A stretch of 64,000 nucleotides of DNA from Undaria pinnatifida (taxonomy: Eukaryota > Sar > Phaeophyceae > Laminariales > Alariaceae): NCBI GenBank assembly GCA_012845835.1, contig JABAKD010000021.1:5408477-5472476 (forward strand). The letters are read 5' to 3'. A program made the translations under genes and the position numbers. This document shows positions 61,707 through 64,000 of the stretch, piece by piece; position 1 is the stretch's first letter; every line of letters starts with the position of its first letter. Under the pieces are notes generated by a model that saw only the letters and a program-made list of their open reading frames with translations, was not told the origin of the DNA and did not search any database.

Positions 61707-63312
61707 GTAAGTATTTGATCAGGACTCCTAACGTGTGTTATCGTTGTACTCACGTAATGTACTCGCAACTGCAACGTGTCTTCATGAATTACTTACGCAG
61801 TCCAAGCTACGAATACATGCATTGTCGACAAGTTGTATTTTTTGGGGGGCCATATGCTGTCGACAAAGGTGCCGCGAAATGTTGCCAACGGTGGCAGCAC
61901 GATTTGGTGGATGCGTGTTAACTGTCCGGCCTTCGCGTTCTGTCGCTCGTACTCCCGCCGTATATTTATGTAGAGTGGCCTCCGCCAAAACAGTTGCTTG
62001 GACTTGCACGCGGGCCAACCCACTAACTCTGGTGTAATGCAATCGAATGTGCCCCAATCCAACTGTCTTTGAGTCGTTAATCCATCTGACGACCCCTTTT
62101 CTTGGCGCACATCAATATTCTTTTCGATCCAGCCGCCACGATGGTACGCTGTCTCCCAAACAGGTCCGGAATCCTTTACACTAACGTGCATCACGCTTGA
62201 GAGTGCCGAAGACGTGGGCCCCTGGGACGCGACTTGGTATTGTGAGTCATGACGCCCTACAGGACACCGTGCGGCAACCAGCGGGGAGGGGCGGCGGTTG
62301 AGATGGTGTTTTAAGCGGGAAGAACGGCGTTCGTAAACGCTAGTGTCTTGCCGTGGTTAGCTCTTTGTGGTACTGACTGTAACGACTAGAGTACGGATAC
62401 GACTATTTCGGATGGTTTCGTACCTTCAGGCGGACGCCTGCCACAATGGAATCGGCACAGGGTTTGTCTAAGATTATGTTGGGACCAACGAAGCTCTGTA
62501 GGCAGAGAAAGTAGGTACTATCGCTCGAACGCTCTTCGTGTTTAACACGGCTAGCACTTGCAAGCCCCCCCCCTCGGCGTGGGGTTGGATTGAAACACAC
62601 GGGGGGTGTTGCAAGTCCAAACGGCGACCATGAGTGTTCCTGTGAGCCTCGTATACAGGTACCAGGTAAAACACCAAAACAGATCTTGAAGACGAAAAAA
62701 AAAAAAAAAAGGCACCGCGCATGTAACACGGAAAGAAAAACACCGACCAGGCCAAATGAGTAAGTAGTCTACCCATTGCACCAGCTCCTACACCACGGGA
62801 TCGTTGATGAGGTCAGAAATACCAGTTCTCGAAGTAAGATGTGCTTCTGGCGTAGGGCTCCTCGAGCCATGAGACTGCCCAGATACCCCGACCGAACGAA
62901 ACAGGCGTCAAAGGGTTATTGCCCTGTTCAGCTATTCGATTTCGTTCCGGTTGTGCATTACTGAACAGTACAATACCACTACAACATCCGGTGTTTCGCG
63001 AGGACGCCCAAACAGCTAAGTTCGGAACGACTCCGGGAAGGATTTCGCATATGAAACCAGACGTGTATGTAAGGAAACGGCTGAAACAGCTCCAGTCACA
63101 AAAAGTCGCCATATGTTTGATCATCACGCGCGTCAGTTTCTCACAAAGAGCCGCTCTTACTGGAGATATTCTCCGGACCGCATTCTGGTCGTTTTGTTAT
63201 CAACTAACATAATGCCAGGAAAGAACCTATACGAGTGAACATCACAAACCTGAAATGCTCATTCAATCCCACCTCATGTGAAACTGCGGCCATCGTCCTT
63301 AATACTGTGTAG
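61707..63312. other. Intron or intergenic stretch between two EGCY-module exons
   Basis: Begins with a consensus donor (GTAAGT) and ends with GTGTAG. Overlapping frames exist on both strands (for example minus 62194-61793 of 133 codons and plus 62919-63212 with DAQTAKFGTTPGRISHMKPD). None carries the EGCY module or other motif, so I do not call exons here. A 16-base A-run occurs at 62695-62710. Confidence 0.35.
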
Positions 63313-63722
63313 GTACTCTCCCCGGTGACGTTTCGGAGATGACCTTGGTAGATGAAGAGCTCTCGGTCTCTTGCGGCTGCAACTTCGACTCTGCGTCGCC
63401 TATTGTTGATGCATCCACACCGAGTCCTGCTATACCTGCGTCCGCGCCAAACTCTGGAGTGGCGGGCACACCCAGCCCTGCTATGTCTGCGCCTGCACCA
63501 AGTTCTCCAGCGCTTGCTCCCACGCCGAGTACCGCTGCATTTTCTTGTGGTGAAGGAAATTCCTTTTCGATTTCATCGGAGGCCCTGCCTGGTACAGAGG
63601 GGTGCTACTTGGCGACGACAATGTTCAACAAGAACAAGCCCATCTATACTACCTCAGGACTCTTCGAGATGGGACAGACATGGATGATCGCCTCCGACTC
63701 TGCAGACGGTGGTGATCTAGAA
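63313..63722 (+). CDS. Exon of the same probable surface protein: Pro/Ser/Ala linker plus EGCY module
   Basis: After GTGTAG at 63312 the frame reads LPGDVSEMTLVDEELSVSCG, then about 45 residues of Pro/Ser/Ala repeats (TPSPAIPASAPNSGVAG, TPSPAMSAPAPSSPALAP). Then SCGEGNSFSISSEALPGTEG joins CYLATTMFNKNKPIYTTSGL and MGQTWMIASDSADGGDLE, ending at GAA|GTGAGC (63722). The EGCY-x(n)-Y-TTSG-x(n)-W pattern matches the previous exon. The low-complexity linker between Cys-containing modules is typical of extracellular proteins. If the donor is not used, the frame stops at 63770. The acceptor is uncertain (phase 1 at 63313; an alternative AG at 63338 gives phase 0). Confidence 0.5.
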
Positions 63723-63770
63723 GTGAGCAAACGCGTAAGATTTCAAGCGAGGTGGGTTAGAAGCGTTTGA

Positions 63771-64000
63771 CGCTCATTGTAATCTGATTCGGGGGCAAGT
63801 CTAACTATGGTCCGCAATCTTGTTCGTTTCTGAGCAGTTTCATAGTCGGTAGCGCATTACTACTGCTTGGCACGACGATTACATCAAGCTGCCCGTTTGT
63901 AATGCATGCCTTTATATAACCAGGTTAATGCAGTGTGCTTGGAATACTCTAGGTCGCTGAGATTGGGTACATACAATTATGCTAGAAGAAAGAGCGTTTC
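63771..64000. other. Window end, nothing recognised
   Basis: Probable intron or flank of the gene with EGCY modules; no further exon is seen before the window ends. Confidence 0.35.

Overview
The window looks like nuclear DNA of a gene-poor, transposon-rich eukaryote. I see no operons, no Shine-Dalgarno-led reading frames, no rRNA and no compact gene order. I see eukaryotic retroelements of several classes, a tRNA-derived SINE family, several inverted-repeat DNA element families, tandem repeats and a few short exon-like frames with GT/AG borders. The wording of the LINE, Ty3/gypsy, Ty1/copia and tyrosine-recombinase retroelement remnants is closest, from memory, to elements of stramenopiles (brown algae or oomycetes). 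A brown alga is my best guess, but no database search supports it here.

Layout, 1-21 kb: 3' end of a tyrosine-recombinase (YR) retrotransposon (1-1410); a tandem duplication; the C-terminal half of a LINE reverse transcriptase on the minus strand (2.5-3.6 kb); a foldback-like repeat family (family T) flanking SINE copy 1 (4.86-5.93 kb); another family T copy and a 109-residue ORF (8.6-9.6 kb); SINE copy 2 (10.8 kb); a hAT-like non-autonomous element packed with ACCGTCA subrepeats (12.44-13.23 kb); and a four-unit satellite of about 385 bp whose first unit was hit twice by one MITE family (13.7-15.6 kb). Minus-strand gag-like remnants follow.

Layout, 21-33 kb: a Ty3/gypsy pol remnant whose integrase keeps exact DD35E spacing and a chromodomain-like tail (21.2-23.9 kb), a MITE, a minisatellite, a TA-flanked Tc1/mariner-like element (26.03-27.48 kb), several orphan ORFs, and a frameshifted arrestin-C-like fragment (30.5-31.0 kb).

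Layout, 33-44 kb: the largest object is a YR retrotransposon (33.6-41.45 kb) with the split direct repeat order A1-ORFs-B1-A2-B2 typical of Ngaro/PAT-like elements. It carries gag-like, RT, RNase H and recombinase remnants and has a MITE nested inside. It is followed by a foldback element with arms of about 300 bp and a Ty1/copia RT fragment.

Layout, 44-64 kb: dense family T copies carrying poly-G/poly-C runs of up to 43 bases, a pair of duplicated exon-like frames, two arrays built on a GAACTTC/GAAGTTC palindrome around a small basic ORF, SINE copy 3, a tRNA-like sequence, a frame pair cut off by a MITE, and at the right end two exons of a probable secreted or surface protein with a repeated EGCY module (61.35-63.72 kb).

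The elements are heavily decayed, with frameshifts, internal stops and nested insertions, so most coding entries are pseudogenes. The only frames I would treat as possible host genes are short and most have no recognised function.
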